Part shown: one piece after another, positions 41,901-49,981 of the stretch
How positions within the stretch are numbered: the first letter of the stretch is position 1
Layout of the letters: each line of letters begins with the position of its first letter
Source of the DNA: Jiangella sp. DSM 45060
GTDB lineage: Bacteria > Actinomycetota > Actinomycetes > Jiangellales > Jiangellaceae
Direction of reading: 5' to 3'
NCBI RefSeq assembly: GCF_900105175.1
Contig: NZ_LT629771.1
Location: 5,040,501-5,104,500, forward strand
DNA: 64,000 nt
Notes under the pieces: generated by a model
What the model was told of the DNA's origin: nothing
The model's database searches: none
What the model saw: only the letters and a program-made list of their open reading frames with translations
Position numbers and translations under genes: made by a program

Positions 41901-42147
41901 GGGCGGCCAGCTCGCGCGCGGCCTTGCGGGTGAACGTCAGGCCGAGCACGTCTTCGGGCCGGACCAGGCCGGACGCCACCAGCCAGACCACCCGGGCGGC
42001 CATGGTCTCGGTCTTGCCGGACCCGGCGCCCGCGACGACGACGCCCGGCGCGAGCGGCGCGGCGATGGCGGCCGCCTGTTCCGGTGTCGGGTCCGGCTGG
42101 CCGAGGCGGCGGGCGAGCTCAGCCGGCGAGATGAACGTCGTCGTCAC
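38923..42147 (-). CDS. adnB: AdnB-type helicase-nuclease subunit
   Basis: A 1074-residue UvrD-like SF1 motor fused to a C-terminal RecB-type nuclease. Motor motifs: VVAGAGSGKTETMAARV (Walker A), VVLLDEYQDTS (Walker B), AVGDPCQSIYGWRGAS, TVHGAKGLEWDAVFV and AYVAVTRARRLLV. The nuclease motif is GRVDAVFSTDDGGIDVVDWKTG with downstream QLAAYRLAF. With AdnA it forms the actinobacterial double-strand-break resection machine that replaces RecBCD/AddAB. GTG start overlapping the adnA stop (GTGA), giving equal synthesis of the two subunits. Confidence 0.93.
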   Translation of the reverse strand: MTTTFISPAELARRLGQPDPTPEQAAAIAAPLAPGVVVAGAGSGKTETMAARVVWLVASGLVRPEDVLGLTFTRKAARELAARIRRRLSQLAARGLVPPDVLDGEPTVLTYDAYAGRIVAEHALRLGREPGARLITEAVAWQYSQRVVSSYDGDMQAVGYAPSTVVQKVLDLHSELAGHLVTPSRVEEYTQQLRAGIEALPKAKGQRTKDLLYADVAKGLAVQDARVALLPVVAEFRARKQADEVLDFADQAELAATLADRFPEVGEAERATYGVVLLDEYQDTSHAQLVLLRSLFGGGHPVTAVGDPCQSIYGWRGASAGTLTSFRREFRSGDDDLARLDSLTTSFRNGAEILQVANRLSQPLRAQGLDVPELTAFPGLPPSTVVASLHLTADDEAADVARRARAFWDASDDGRTVAVLVRNRGQIPRLESALRAVDLPVEVVGVGGLLATAEVGDVVATLRVVNDPSRGDALMRLLTGSRWRIGPRDLDALARWARRLGRPDDDTGGARRPTMREAAAEGIALDEVDELSIVDALDALPQGGDWFSPDGDRRLRALSAELRELRTRTGQSLTELVHDVQRTLGLDVELAARRGPGGRANLDRFLDVAAEFESHGDAPTLSAFLAYLDAAETAERGLAPGEVEVSGDRVQVLTVHGAKGLEWDAVFVTGLVDKVFPSGGERQRAWLGDPGELPYALRGDAGSLPPLDLSGAADQVGVRDAVDAFYGDAAAAARLEERRLAYVAVTRARRLLVCSGYCWDDAVRPRELSMFLHEIKVACDDGAGEVGVWATPPDADDTNPLSQQVRELRWPYDPLGQRRALLEDGAGLVRAAQGAVNGVLFDLAQPVTEWDAEVERLLAERERNSSLRPIDVALPEHLSVSQLVALRESPERLARALRRPVPRPPAPLARRGTLFHAWLESRWGAPRLVDVDELPGFADDGAAPDRELASLQEAFLASAWAGRTPVEVEAPFELLVAGVLLRGRVDAVFSTDDGGIDVVDWKTGRPPATDEEAATRTVQLAAYRLAFARLYDLPLDHVGAAFHHVRQDTTVRPADVMDEAELTALVTGVPVAEE

Positions 42148-45100
42148 GGGGTCACCTGCTCGCCCTCGGGCCACACCGGGCAGGACGGCCGGGCCGGGCA
42201 GAACCCGCACCAGCCGCCCTTCTCGGCCCGGAACGACGGCTGGCGCATGCCCTCGGCGGTGTGGCGCATGAGCTCGTGCGCCCACGTCGGCTCGCCGTCG
42301 TCGGGCAGCGCGCCCTGCAGCTGCTCTTTGGCCTGGCCCTTGGCGTCCTTGCCGAGCTGGACCAGGCTCGCTCCCCCGCTGCGCCGCTCGCCGTCGGTAT
42401 GGGAATCGAACCCGCCGTGCAGGATGGCCAGCTGGTACGCGGCCAGCTGGGCGTGCTCGGCCACCTCGGCCGTGGTGGGCGCGGACACCCCGGTCTTGTA
42501 GTCGACGACGACCAGCCGGCCGTCGGTGTCGGCGTCGAGGCGGTCGACCCGGCCGACCAGCCGGGCGTCGCCGACCTTGACGTCGAAGTCGAGCTCGGCG
42601 CCCACCATGTCGCGCGGGTTGTCGCGCAGCCAGCGGCCCAGCCGCTGCACCATGTCGCGGACCCGGCCGTACTCGCGCGCGGCCACCCAGCCCTCACCGG
42701 CGTCGATGCCCGGCCAGGCGTTGTCGAGCTCGGTGAGCAGCTTGTCGTCGGACCAGCTCTCGACGGCGGCCCGCTCGGCGAGGTCGTGCAGCAGCGAGCC
42801 GATGCCGGCGCGGCGGAGGTCGGAGTCGGTGGCGCCGCACGCCTTGAGCAGCCAGCGCAGCTCGCACCGGTTGAACTCCTCGACCTTCGACGGCGACACC
42901 CGCACCGGGCGGTCGGGGTGGCCGAGCGGCTCGGTGACGGACACCGGGCGCAGGCCGTACCACTCGTCGGGGTCGGCCTGCGCCACCCCGGCGGCGGCCA
43001 GCCGGGCCAGCTGGTGCGCGGCGCCGTGGCGGCGCTCGATCGGTTCGGCGGGGTCGCAGACGACCCCGCGCAGCTCGGCGACGACGGCGGGGAGGTCGAG
43101 CCCGCGCCCCGGCGCCTGCACCAGCCGCTCGACGGCGCCGTCGGCGGGCAGGGGGTCGATGTCGTCGAGGAACCGCGACGGCTGCGACTCCTCGTTGGAC
43201 ACCGCCGTGACGTAGAGGCGCTGCCGGGCCCGCGTGACGGCGACGTAGAACAGCCGGCGCTCCTCGGCCAGCCGGGCGCTGGCCCGGGTGACGGCGGAGT
43301 CGTCGCGGTGGGCGACGAGGTCGACGAGCGACTCGGTGCCCAGCAGGCTGCCGCGCTCGCGGACGTCGGGCCAGACGCCTTCCTGCACGCCGGCCACCAC
43401 CACGACGTCCCATTCGAGGCCCTTCGCGGCGTGCGCCGTCAGGATGCTGACGCTGGCCGTGGCCGGGCCACCGGGCCGGTAGGTGTCGGCCGGCAATTGC
43501 TGGTCGCGCAGGTGCTCGGCGAACCCCTCGGGCCGGGCGCCGGGCATGCGGTCGACGAACGTGGCGACCGCGTCGAACAGCGCCACGACGGCGTCGAGGT
43601 CGGCGTCGGCGGCCGGCGCGGCGCGTCCCCGCGACAGCGCGGCGCGGGTCCAGCGGGCCTCCAGCCCGGAGCGCGTCCACACCGCCCACAGGACGTCCTC
43701 GGCGGTGGCGCCGTCGGCCTCGGCCGCCTCGCGGGCCGCGGTGATGAGCCCGGCGACGCGGGTGGCCGGTGCGACCGCGTGATCGTCGAGGAAGCGCAGC
43801 TCGTCGGGGGTGGTCAGCGCCTCGACCAGCAGCTCACCGGAGGCACGGCCGCCGCCGGCCGTCAGCTCGTGCGCGCGCAGCTCCTGCCGCAGCCGCCGCA
43901 CGGCCAGCGCGTCGGCGCCGCCCAGCGGGCCGGTGATGAGGTCGAGGGCGGTCTCGACGTCGAGCTCGCGCAGCCCGGTGACCAGTTCGAGCACCGTGAG
44001 CAGCGCCCGGACCGGTGCTTGGTCGGCCAGCGGGACGTCCTCGATGCGCACGCTGACCGGCACGCCGGCGCCGGCCAGCGCGCGGCGCAGCACCGGGATG
44101 GCGGACGCGCTGCGCACCAGCACCGCCATGCGGTCCCACGGGACGTCGTCGAGCAGGTGCGCCGCCCGCAGCCGCCCGGCGACGAACGCGGCCTCCTGGC
44201 TGGCGCTGGCGAGCAGGTGGACGGACGCGCGATCGGCGCCGTGGTCGCCCGACCCGGCCGCGTACAGCTCGCGGTGCCGGCTCAGCCCGCCCAGCCGCGC
44301 CGCGACCCGTCGCGACGCCGCCAGCAGGCGCGGCCCGCAGCGCCGGGACGCCGCGAGCGCCAGCACCGCGCCCGGTGAGCCGTCGGCGGCCGGGAAGCGG
44401 TCGGCGAAGCGGCGGATGGCCTCGGGCTCGGCGCCGCGGAAGCCGTAGATGGACTGGTCGGGGTCGCCGACGACGAGCAGCTCGCGGCCTCCGCCGGCCA
44501 GCAGCCGCAGCAGCTCCTCCTGCGCTGGGTCGCTGTCCTGGTACTCGTCGACGACGACGAACGCACGCGCCTGCCGCTCGCGTGCCAGCAGTTCGGGGTC
44601 GTCGCGCAGCAGCCCGGCGGCGGAACGCACCAGCTCGGCCTGGTCGAACGTCGGCGGGTAGCGGAACGCCGTGACGCCGGCGTATTGCCGCGCGAACCGG
44701 GCCGCGGCCAGCCAGTCGTCGCGCCGGTGCGCGGCGGCCAGCGCGGCCAGCTCGTCGGGGCCGAGGCCGCGCTCGACCGCCCGCATGAGGAAGTCGCGCA
44801 GCTCGGCGGCGAACCCGCGGGTCAGCAGCGCGGGGCGCAGGTGGTCGGGCCAGTAGCCGGCGCCCAGCTGCTCGACGTCGCCGCGCAGCAGCTCGCGGAT
44901 GAGGACGTCCTGCTCGGCCCCGCCCAGCAGCCGCGGCGACGGCTCGCCCTGCGCGACCGCCTCGCGGCGCAGCAGCCCGAACGCGTAGGAGTGGAAGGTG
45001 CGGGCCAGCGGCTCGCGGATGGTCCGGCCGAGCCGCCTCGCGATGCGTTCGCGCAGCTCACCGGCGGCCCGGCGGCTGAACGTCAGCACCAGCACCCGGC

Positions 45101-45299
45101 CGGGGTCGATGCCGTCGTGCTCGACCCGGTGCGCCACCGCCTCGACCAGCGTGGTGGTCTTGCCGGTGCCCGGCCCGGCCAGCAGCAGCAACGGCCCGCC
45201 CCGATGCTCGACGGCGGCCTTCTGGGAGTCGTCGAGGCGGACCGGCGGCGCGGCGGGCCGGACGGTGCGCACCAGACGCACGGCTGCGGGACGCCTCAC
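42144..45299 (-). CDS. adnA: AdnA-type helicase-nuclease subunit
   Basis: A 1051-residue partner of AdnB. UvrD-like motor motifs: LLLLAGPGTGKTTTLVEAV, FVVVDEYQDSDP, VVGDPDQSIYGFRGAE, ILTAHAAKGLEWDVVVV and FYVAVTRARQRLY. A C-terminal RecB-family nuclease follows (GRVDRLDADTDGRLVVVDYKTG) with the cysteine set of an Fe-S-type nuclease (NRCELRWLLKACG plus WCGFCPARPSC). The GTG at 45299 is preferred because GGAAGGAG lies about 10 nt before it; the frame is open 36 codons further. It is the first gene of the adnAB operon. Confidence 0.93.
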   Translation of the reverse strand: MRRPAAVRLVRTVRPAAPPVRLDDSQKAAVEHRGGPLLLLAGPGTGKTTTLVEAVAHRVEHDGIDPGRVLVLTFSRRAAGELRERIARRLGRTIREPLARTFHSYAFGLLRREAVAQGEPSPRLLGGAEQDVLIRELLRGDVEQLGAGYWPDHLRPALLTRGFAAELRDFLMRAVERGLGPDELAALAAAHRRDDWLAAARFARQYAGVTAFRYPPTFDQAELVRSAAGLLRDDPELLARERQARAFVVVDEYQDSDPAQEELLRLLAGGGRELLVVGDPDQSIYGFRGAEPEAIRRFADRFPAADGSPGAVLALAASRRCGPRLLAASRRVAARLGGLSRHRELYAAGSGDHGADRASVHLLASASQEAAFVAGRLRAAHLLDDVPWDRMAVLVRSASAIPVLRRALAGAGVPVSVRIEDVPLADQAPVRALLTVLELVTGLRELDVETALDLITGPLGGADALAVRRLRQELRAHELTAGGGRASGELLVEALTTPDELRFLDDHAVAPATRVAGLITAAREAAEADGATAEDVLWAVWTRSGLEARWTRAALSRGRAAPAADADLDAVVALFDAVATFVDRMPGARPEGFAEHLRDQQLPADTYRPGGPATASVSILTAHAAKGLEWDVVVVAGVQEGVWPDVRERGSLLGTESLVDLVAHRDDSAVTRASARLAEERRLFYVAVTRARQRLYVTAVSNEESQPSRFLDDIDPLPADGAVERLVQAPGRGLDLPAVVAELRGVVCDPAEPIERRHGAAHQLARLAAAGVAQADPDEWYGLRPVSVTEPLGHPDRPVRVSPSKVEEFNRCELRWLLKACGATDSDLRRAGIGSLLHDLAERAAVESWSDDKLLTELDNAWPGIDAGEGWVAAREYGRVRDMVQRLGRWLRDNPRDMVGAELDFDVKVGDARLVGRVDRLDADTDGRLVVVDYKTGVSAPTTAEVAEHAQLAAYQLAILHGGFDSHTDGERRSGGASLVQLGKDAKGQAKEQLQGALPDDGEPTWAHELMRHTAEGMRQPSFRAEKGGWCGFCPARPSCPVWPEGEQVTP

Positions 45300-45403
45300 C
45301 GACTGCCGCTCCTTCCTCTGCTCCCCGACGACTGGTCCCATCCCACCACGCGGGTCCGACAGGGTCGCGGACGCGCGCCGGAGGAGGCGACCCCTGGACC
45401 TTG

Positions 45404-45417
45404 GCAAATCGATTGGC
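45404..45417. promoter_or_regulatory. LacI-type operator 1 (before ThuA operon)
   Basis: GCAAATCGATTGGC, one half-site base off the palindrome GCAAATCGATTTGC. It lies 38 nt before the ThuA gene start. Confidence 0.75.
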
Positions 45418-45455
45418 TAACGTGCGACCCGAGATCACGCCGAGGGAGGACCTGT

Positions 45456-46124
45456 ATGGACACCGGAGCTCGCCGAGCCCTGATCGTGCGGGGCGGCTGG
45501 GAGGGCCACAGCCCGGTCGAGGCCACCGAGCGCTTCGTTCCGCACCTGAAGGAGCACGGGTTCGACGTCGACGTCCACGACGGGCCGGAGGTGTACGCCG
45601 ACGCCGACCGGCTGGCCGCCACCGATCTCGTCGTGCAGTGCTACACGCAGGGCGTGGCCACCGACGAGCAGGTCCTCGGGCTGTCCGCGGCGGTCGCCAA
45701 CGGCACCGGGCTGGCCGGCTGGCACGGCGGGATCTGCGACTCCTTCCGCGGCTCGCCCGACTACCTCCACCTCGTCGGCGGCCAGTGGGCGGCGCATCCC
45801 GGCGGCTTCGTCCGCCACGACGTCGAGGTGGTGCCCGAACAGGCGCACCACGAGCTCGTCGCCGGCCTGAGCCCGCGGTGGTCGCTCGACACCGAGCAGT
45901 ACTGGGTGCTCACGGACGGGCTGAACGACGTGCTCGCCACGACCACCTTCCGGCCCGCCGAGGGGACGCCGTGGCGCGGGGCCGTGACCTGTCCCGCCGT
46001 CTGGACGCGGCGCTGGGGCAAGGGCAAGGTCTTCGTCAGCACCATCGGGCACAAGCTCGACGACCTCGACCATCCCGACGTGCGCACGCTGATCGAGCGA
46101 GGCCTGCTGTGGGCCAGCCGCTGA
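45456..46124 (+). CDS. ThuA domain protein
   Basis: A 222-residue single-domain ThuA-like (trehalose-utilisation type) protein with a glutamine-amidotransferase fold. Seen: ALIVRGGWEGHSPVEATERF, GTGLAGWHGGICDSFRGSPDYLHLVGGQWAAHPGG and a C-terminal WGKGKVFVSTIGHKLDD. GAGGGAGG ribosome binding site. Family members are found in sugar loci with Gfo/Idh/MocA dehydrogenases and may act on oxidised disaccharides; activity here is not proven. First gene after operator 1. Confidence 0.85.
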   Translation: MDTGARRALIVRGGWEGHSPVEATERFVPHLKEHGFDVDVHDGPEVYADADRLAATDLVVQCYTQGVATDEQVLGLSAAVANGTGLAGWHGGICDSFRGSPDYLHLVGGQWAAHPGGFVRHDVEVVPEQAHHELVAGLSPRWSLDTEQYWVLTDGLNDVLATTTFRPAEGTPWRGAVTCPAVWTRRWGKGKVFVSTIGHKLDDLDHPDVRTLIERGLLWASR

Positions 46125-46999
46125 CCCGCATCATCCTGGACACCGACCTCGCGATGGGCGCGCCGGGCTCGGACATCGACGACGGCCTGGCCCTGGCGCT
46201 GGCCCTCGCCGATCCCGGCCTGCGGGTCGAGCTGGTCACGACGGTGGGCGGCAACGGCGACGTCGCCACCTCCACCCGGCTCACCCGCGAGCTGCTCGAG
46301 GTGCTCGGCCGCGCCGACCTCACCGTCGTCGAGGGGGCGCCGGCCGGCGACGACGCCGCGGACGAGATCGCCCGCCGGCTGCTGGCCGAGCCCGGCGAGC
46401 TGACCGTCGTCGCGATCGGGCCGCTGACCAACGTCGCCCGCGCGCTGGCGTCCGGCCCGGAGGTGGCCGCGGCCGCCCGCGAGATCGTCGTGATGGGAGG
46501 GGTCTACCTCGAGCAGACCAACGTCGCGGCGATGCCGGGCGAGTACAACTTCTGGTGCGATCCTGACGCGGCGCAGGCGGTGCTCGCCAGCGGCGCGACC
46601 ATCCGGCTGGTCGGCCTCGACGTCACCCGGAAGGTCCGGCTGACCCGCGGGGACGCCCGCGCGCTCGCCACCGGCGGGGAGTTCGGCCGGCTCGCCGCCA
46701 CTCACGTCGAGGGCTGGATCGACTTCCAGAACCGGACCAAGCCGCGCGACCTGCTGGAACAGGACAGCTGCGCGCTGCACGACCCGCTCGCGGTCGCCGT
46801 CGTGACCCGCCCGGACCTCGTCACCTGGCGGGACGCGCACGTCGCCGTCGAGACGCAGGGCCGGGTGACTCGCGGCGTGGCGATCGCGGACCTGCTGATG
46901 TGGGAGAACCCGCCGGAGCCGAACTGCCGGATCGCCACCGCCGTCGACGTCGCGGCGTTCACCACGCTCTTCGCCGAGCGCATGGCGGCGCTGCCGTGA
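46109..46999 (+). CDS. nucleoside hydrolase (IUNH family)
   Basis: A 296-residue nucleoside hydrolase-like enzyme. The calcium-binding Asp cluster is DTDLAMGAPGSDIDDGLAL (a longer spacing than the usual DxDxxxDD), followed by VAIGPLTNVARAL, EIVVMGGVY and EYNFWCDPDAAQAVL. It would hydrolyse N-glycosidic bonds of ribosyl compounds. The GTG at 46109 overlaps the end of the ThuA gene by 16 bp. Its presence in a sugar locus suggests a ribose-type or modified-nucleoside substrate, or a repurposed glycosidase. Confidence 0.85.
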   Translation: MGQPLTRIILDTDLAMGAPGSDIDDGLALALALADPGLRVELVTTVGGNGDVATSTRLTRELLEVLGRADLTVVEGAPAGDDAADEIARRLLAEPGELTVVAIGPLTNVARALASGPEVAAAAREIVVMGGVYLEQTNVAAMPGEYNFWCDPDAAQAVLASGATIRLVGLDVTRKVRLTRGDARALATGGEFGRLAATHVEGWIDFQNRTKPRDLLEQDSCALHDPLAVAVVTRPDLVTWRDAHVAVETQGRVTRGVAIADLLMWENPPEPNCRIATAVDVAAFTTLFAERMAALP

Positions 47000-47012
47000 C
47001 GCCGGACGGCCA

Positions 47013-47041
47013 TTGACCGGCGGGTGCCCAGGGCTTAGTTT
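47013..47041 (+). promoter_or_regulatory. sigma-70-type promoter of the first Gfo/Idh gene
   Basis: -35 TTGACC (47013-47018), 17-bp spacer, -10 TAGTTT (47036-47041). Operator 2 begins 8 nt downstream, over the expected transcription start. Confidence 0.7.
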
Positions 47042-47049
47042 GCGGGGTA

Positions 47050-47063
47050 CCAAACCGATTTGC
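47050..47063. promoter_or_regulatory. LacI-type operator 2
   Basis: CCAAACCGATTTGC, matching GCAAATCGATTTGC at 12 of 14 bases, with a perfect right half-site. Positioned just downstream of a clear -35/-10 pair, where a repressor would block initiation. Confidence 0.75.
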
Positions 47064-47090
47064 AGTATCGCGACGACCGATAGGACAGAA

Positions 47091-48164
47091 GTGAGCACCC
47101 TGCGCGTCGGAGTCATCGGTCTGGGCGAGGTCGCCCAGCTGATCCACCTGCCCATCATCGAGTCGCTGCCCGGCCAGTACGAGCTGACCGCGATCTGCGA
47201 CATCTCCCCCGGCCTGCTGAAGAGCGTGGGCGACCGCTACAGCGTCAAGGACCGCTACGGCGACTTCCACGACCTGATCGCCGAGGGCGACATCGACTGC
47301 GTGTTCGTGCTCAACAGCGACGAGTACCACGCCGAGTGCGTCGTCGCCGCGCTGGACGCGGGGCTGCACGTGCTGGTCGAGAAGCCCATGTGCCTCAGCC
47401 CGCGGGAGGCCCAGGAGATCATCGCCGCCCGGGACCGGTCCGGCAAGACCGTCATGGTCGCCTACATGCGCCGGTTCGCGCCGGCCTTCACCGAGGCGGT
47501 CGCCCGGCTGCCCGCCCTCGGGCCGATCCGCTACGTCAGGGTGCACGACGTCATCGGCGAGAACCGGCTGATCATCGACCAGACGGCGTACGTCGAGCGG
47601 CCCGGCGACGTGCCGCCGGACCTGATCGAGGAGAAGTGGGCCCGCCGGGCCGCGCTGGTCCGCGAGGCCCTCGGCGACGTTCCCGAGGAGCTCGGCTGGA
47701 CCTACGGCCTGCTCTGCGGCCTGGGCAGCCACGACCTGTCGGCCATGCGCGAGCTGATCGGCCGGCCGCAGCGGGTGGCGGCGGCGAAGATGTGGCGCAA
47801 CGGCGCCTACGTCGTCGCGTTGCTCGACTACGGCGACTTCGTGGTCACCTACGAGACCGGCGTCGACGACCAGCTGCGCTTCGACGCGCACATCGAGGTG
47901 TACGGCGCGAGCGGCTCGATGAAGGTGCAGTACGACACCCCGTACGTCCGGCACTTCCCCACCGTCCTCGAGATCGAGCGCACGGACGGCGACTCCTACG
48001 AGCGCTCGGTGGTGCGGCCGCACCTCAAGGACCCCTACACGCACGAGCTGGAGTACTTCCACGAGGTCGTCACCACCGGCGGCGCACCGAAGACCACGCC
48101 CGAGGACTACGTGGAGGACATGGAGCTGTTCATCGACATCATCCGCGCCCTCGACCAGCCCTGA
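47091..48164 (+). CDS. Gfo/Idh/MocA family oxidoreductase A
   Basis: A 357-residue NAD(P)-dependent sugar or cyclitol dehydrogenase. Rossmann motif VGVIGLGEVAQLIHLPII at residues 4-21, the EKP motif VLVEKPMCLSP (catalytic Lys), and a C-terminal beta-sheet domain. GTG start. It follows operator 2 and stands 122 bp before the dioxygenase gene. Likely oxidises C2-C4 of a sugar or inositol derivative in the cytoplasm; substrate unknown. Confidence 0.92.
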   Translation: MSTLRVGVIGLGEVAQLIHLPIIESLPGQYELTAICDISPGLLKSVGDRYSVKDRYGDFHDLIAEGDIDCVFVLNSDEYHAECVVAALDAGLHVLVEKPMCLSPREAQEIIAARDRSGKTVMVAYMRRFAPAFTEAVARLPALGPIRYVRVHDVIGENRLIIDQTAYVERPGDVPPDLIEEKWARRAALVREALGDVPEELGWTYGLLCGLGSHDLSAMRELIGRPQRVAAAKMWRNGAYVVALLDYGDFVVTYETGVDDQLRFDAHIEVYGASGSMKVQYDTPYVRHFPTVLEIERTDGDSYERSVVRPHLKDPYTHELEYFHEVVTTGGAPKTTPEDYVEDMELFIDIIRALDQP

Positions 48165-48286
48165 CGGCGACCTGCCGAAGATAGGTCGAGTCGACCGGAG
48201 GAAAGGCGTCGTGACCGCGACGACCACGGCCCTAGCGTCGTAGTCGTCCAGGACGGACACCCCGACCAGCCAGAAAGGCCGCTGCG

Positions 48287-49045
48287 ATGACCGACACCCT
48301 GACCGCCGCCGACGTCGCGTTCTTCCGCGAGAACGGCTACCTGCTGCCGGCCCGGCAGCTGCTCGCCGAGGAGCGCCTGACCCGGCTCGAGCAGATCTTC
48401 AACGAGCACCTCGCCGACAAGGGCGACAAGCTCTCCGACGAGCTCGACACGCCGCACTACCGCGACGACCGGCTGCTGGACTTCCTGCTCTCCGACGAGG
48501 TGCTCGACTGGGTCGAGCCGCTGGTCGGACCCGACATCGCCCTGTGGACCAGCCACTTCATCTCCAAGGACCCGTTCACCGGCCGCGCGACGCCCTGGCA
48601 CGAGGACAGCGCGTTCTGGGCGGGCCGGTTCGACGACTACGACAACATCGTGACGATCTGGCTCGCGCTGGAGGACGGCTCGTCCAGGGAGAACGGGTGC
48701 ATGCGGGTGATCCCTGGCTCCCACCTGAACGGCGGCTTCTCCGAGAACTACGAGCCGACGGACATGACCGAGCAGACGTTCCACGCGGGGCTCGCCGGCG
48801 TCGACGAGGAGCGCGCGGTCTACTTCGAGCTCGGCCGCGGCGAGTTCTCGATGCACGACGGACGCATCGTCCACGGCGCCGAGGCCAACACCAGCCCGGT
48901 CCGCCGCACCGGCTACACCATGCGCTACTTCCCCTCCTCGGTGCGCATGCAGGACGTGCCGCAGAACGAGGGTTGGAAGATCTGGCTGGCCCGCGGGCGG
49001 GACCTCGCCGGCAACAGCTACGTCAACGTGCCCGCCCCGGCATGA
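48287..49045 (+). CDS. phytanoyl-CoA dioxygenase family protein
   Basis: A 252-residue Fe(II)/2-oxoglutarate-type oxygenase. Iron ligands are seen as PWHEDSAFW (His-x-Asp near residue 105) and MHDGRIVHGAEANTSPVRRTGYTMRY (distal His, with the Arg that binds 2-oxoglutarate). Such enzymes hydroxylate or demethylate small molecules. GAAAGG ribosome binding site. The next gene starts in its stop codon (ATGA). In this sugar locus it may remove an O-methyl or other ether group, which is inference. Confidence 0.88.
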   Translation: MTDTLTAADVAFFRENGYLLPARQLLAEERLTRLEQIFNEHLADKGDKLSDELDTPHYRDDRLLDFLLSDEVLDWVEPLVGPDIALWTSHFISKDPFTGRATPWHEDSAFWAGRFDDYDNIVTIWLALEDGSSRENGCMRVIPGSHLNGGFSENYEPTDMTEQTFHAGLAGVDEERAVYFELGRGEFSMHDGRIVHGAEANTSPVRRTGYTMRYFPSSVRMQDVPQNEGWKIWLARGRDLAGNSYVNVPAPA

Positions 49046-49959
49046 GGCTCGGCCTGCTCACCGCCTGCCTGCCCGGCGAGTCGCTCGCGGACGTCGCCGG
49101 GTGGGCGGGTGCGCACGGCTACCGCGCGCTGGAGGTGGCCGCGTGGCCCGACCGGCCCGGCCGCGACTGGGAGGCCAGTCACCTCGACGTCGAGTCTTTC
49201 GACGCGGCCGAGGCGGCCCGGGTCCACGACCTGCTCGCCGAGCACGACCTCGAGCTCTCGGCCGTCGCGTACTACGAGAACAACCTGCACGAGGATCCGG
49301 CTGTCCGCGCGGCCACCCACGACCACCTCCGGCGTTGCGTCGACGCGGCGCAGCTGCTGGGGGTCGGCCTGGTCGGCACGTTCGTGGGCCGCGACGTGTC
49401 CCGCACCGTCGCCGAGAACCTCCGTCTCGCCGAGAAGGTGTTCCCGCCGCTCGTCGAGTACGCCGCTGCCCGCGACGTCCGCCTCGTCATCGAGAACTGC
49501 CCGATGGAGGGGTGGCATCCCGACGGCTACCCCGCCAACCTCGCCTACTCGCCCGAGCTGTGGGGCTGGCTGGCGGAGCTCGGCCTGTGGCTCAACTACG
49601 ATCCCTCGCACCTGGTGTGGCTCGGCATCGACCCCGTCGCGGCGCTCTCGGCCCATGCCGACCGCGTCCTGCACGTCCAGGCCAAGGACGTGGAGGTGCG
49701 CCCCACCGACCGCGACCGCTACGGCGTCTTCGGCCGGGTCCTCGACCGGGAGCCCTGGACGAGCGGATGGTGGCGCTACCGGGTGCCCGGCCTGGGCGAG
49801 CTCGACTGGAGCCGCGTGCTCGACACCCTCCGCCGGACCGGCTACGACGGCGTGGTCTCCGTCGAGCACGAGGACCCCGTCTGGAGCGGCAACCCCGGCA
49901 AGGTCCGGCAGGGTCTCGCCATCGCCGAGCGCACCCTGGGCCCGCTCCTCACACCCTGA
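49042..49959 (+). CDS. sugar phosphate isomerase/epimerase (TIM barrel, AP endonuclease 2-like)
   Basis: A 305-residue TIM-barrel protein of the IolE/IolI/xylose isomerase-like superfamily. Metal-binding segments: LVIENCPMEGWHP, LNYDPSHLVWLGID, RVLHVQAKDVE and VSVEHEDPVW. Typical partner of Gfo/Idh/MocA enzymes, acting on the ketone they produce. Coupled to the oxygenase gene by an ATGA overlap. Confidence 0.9.
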   Translation: MRLGLLTACLPGESLADVAGWAGAHGYRALEVAAWPDRPGRDWEASHLDVESFDAAEAARVHDLLAEHDLELSAVAYYENNLHEDPAVRAATHDHLRRCVDAAQLLGVGLVGTFVGRDVSRTVAENLRLAEKVFPPLVEYAAARDVRLVIENCPMEGWHPDGYPANLAYSPELWGWLAELGLWLNYDPSHLVWLGIDPVAALSAHADRVLHVQAKDVEVRPTDRDRYGVFGRVLDREPWTSGWWRYRVPGLGELDWSRVLDTLRRTGYDGVVSVEHEDPVWSGNPGKVRQGLAIAERTLGPLLTP

Positions 49960-49981
49960 CCCCCGACCCGAGAGGCCGCCC

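Noticed and set aside
48165-48286. A seventh LacI operator before the oxygenase gene
   Set aside because: The gap contains AGGTCGAGTCGACC but nothing close to GCAAATCGATTTGC. The gene may be read from the upstream promoter.
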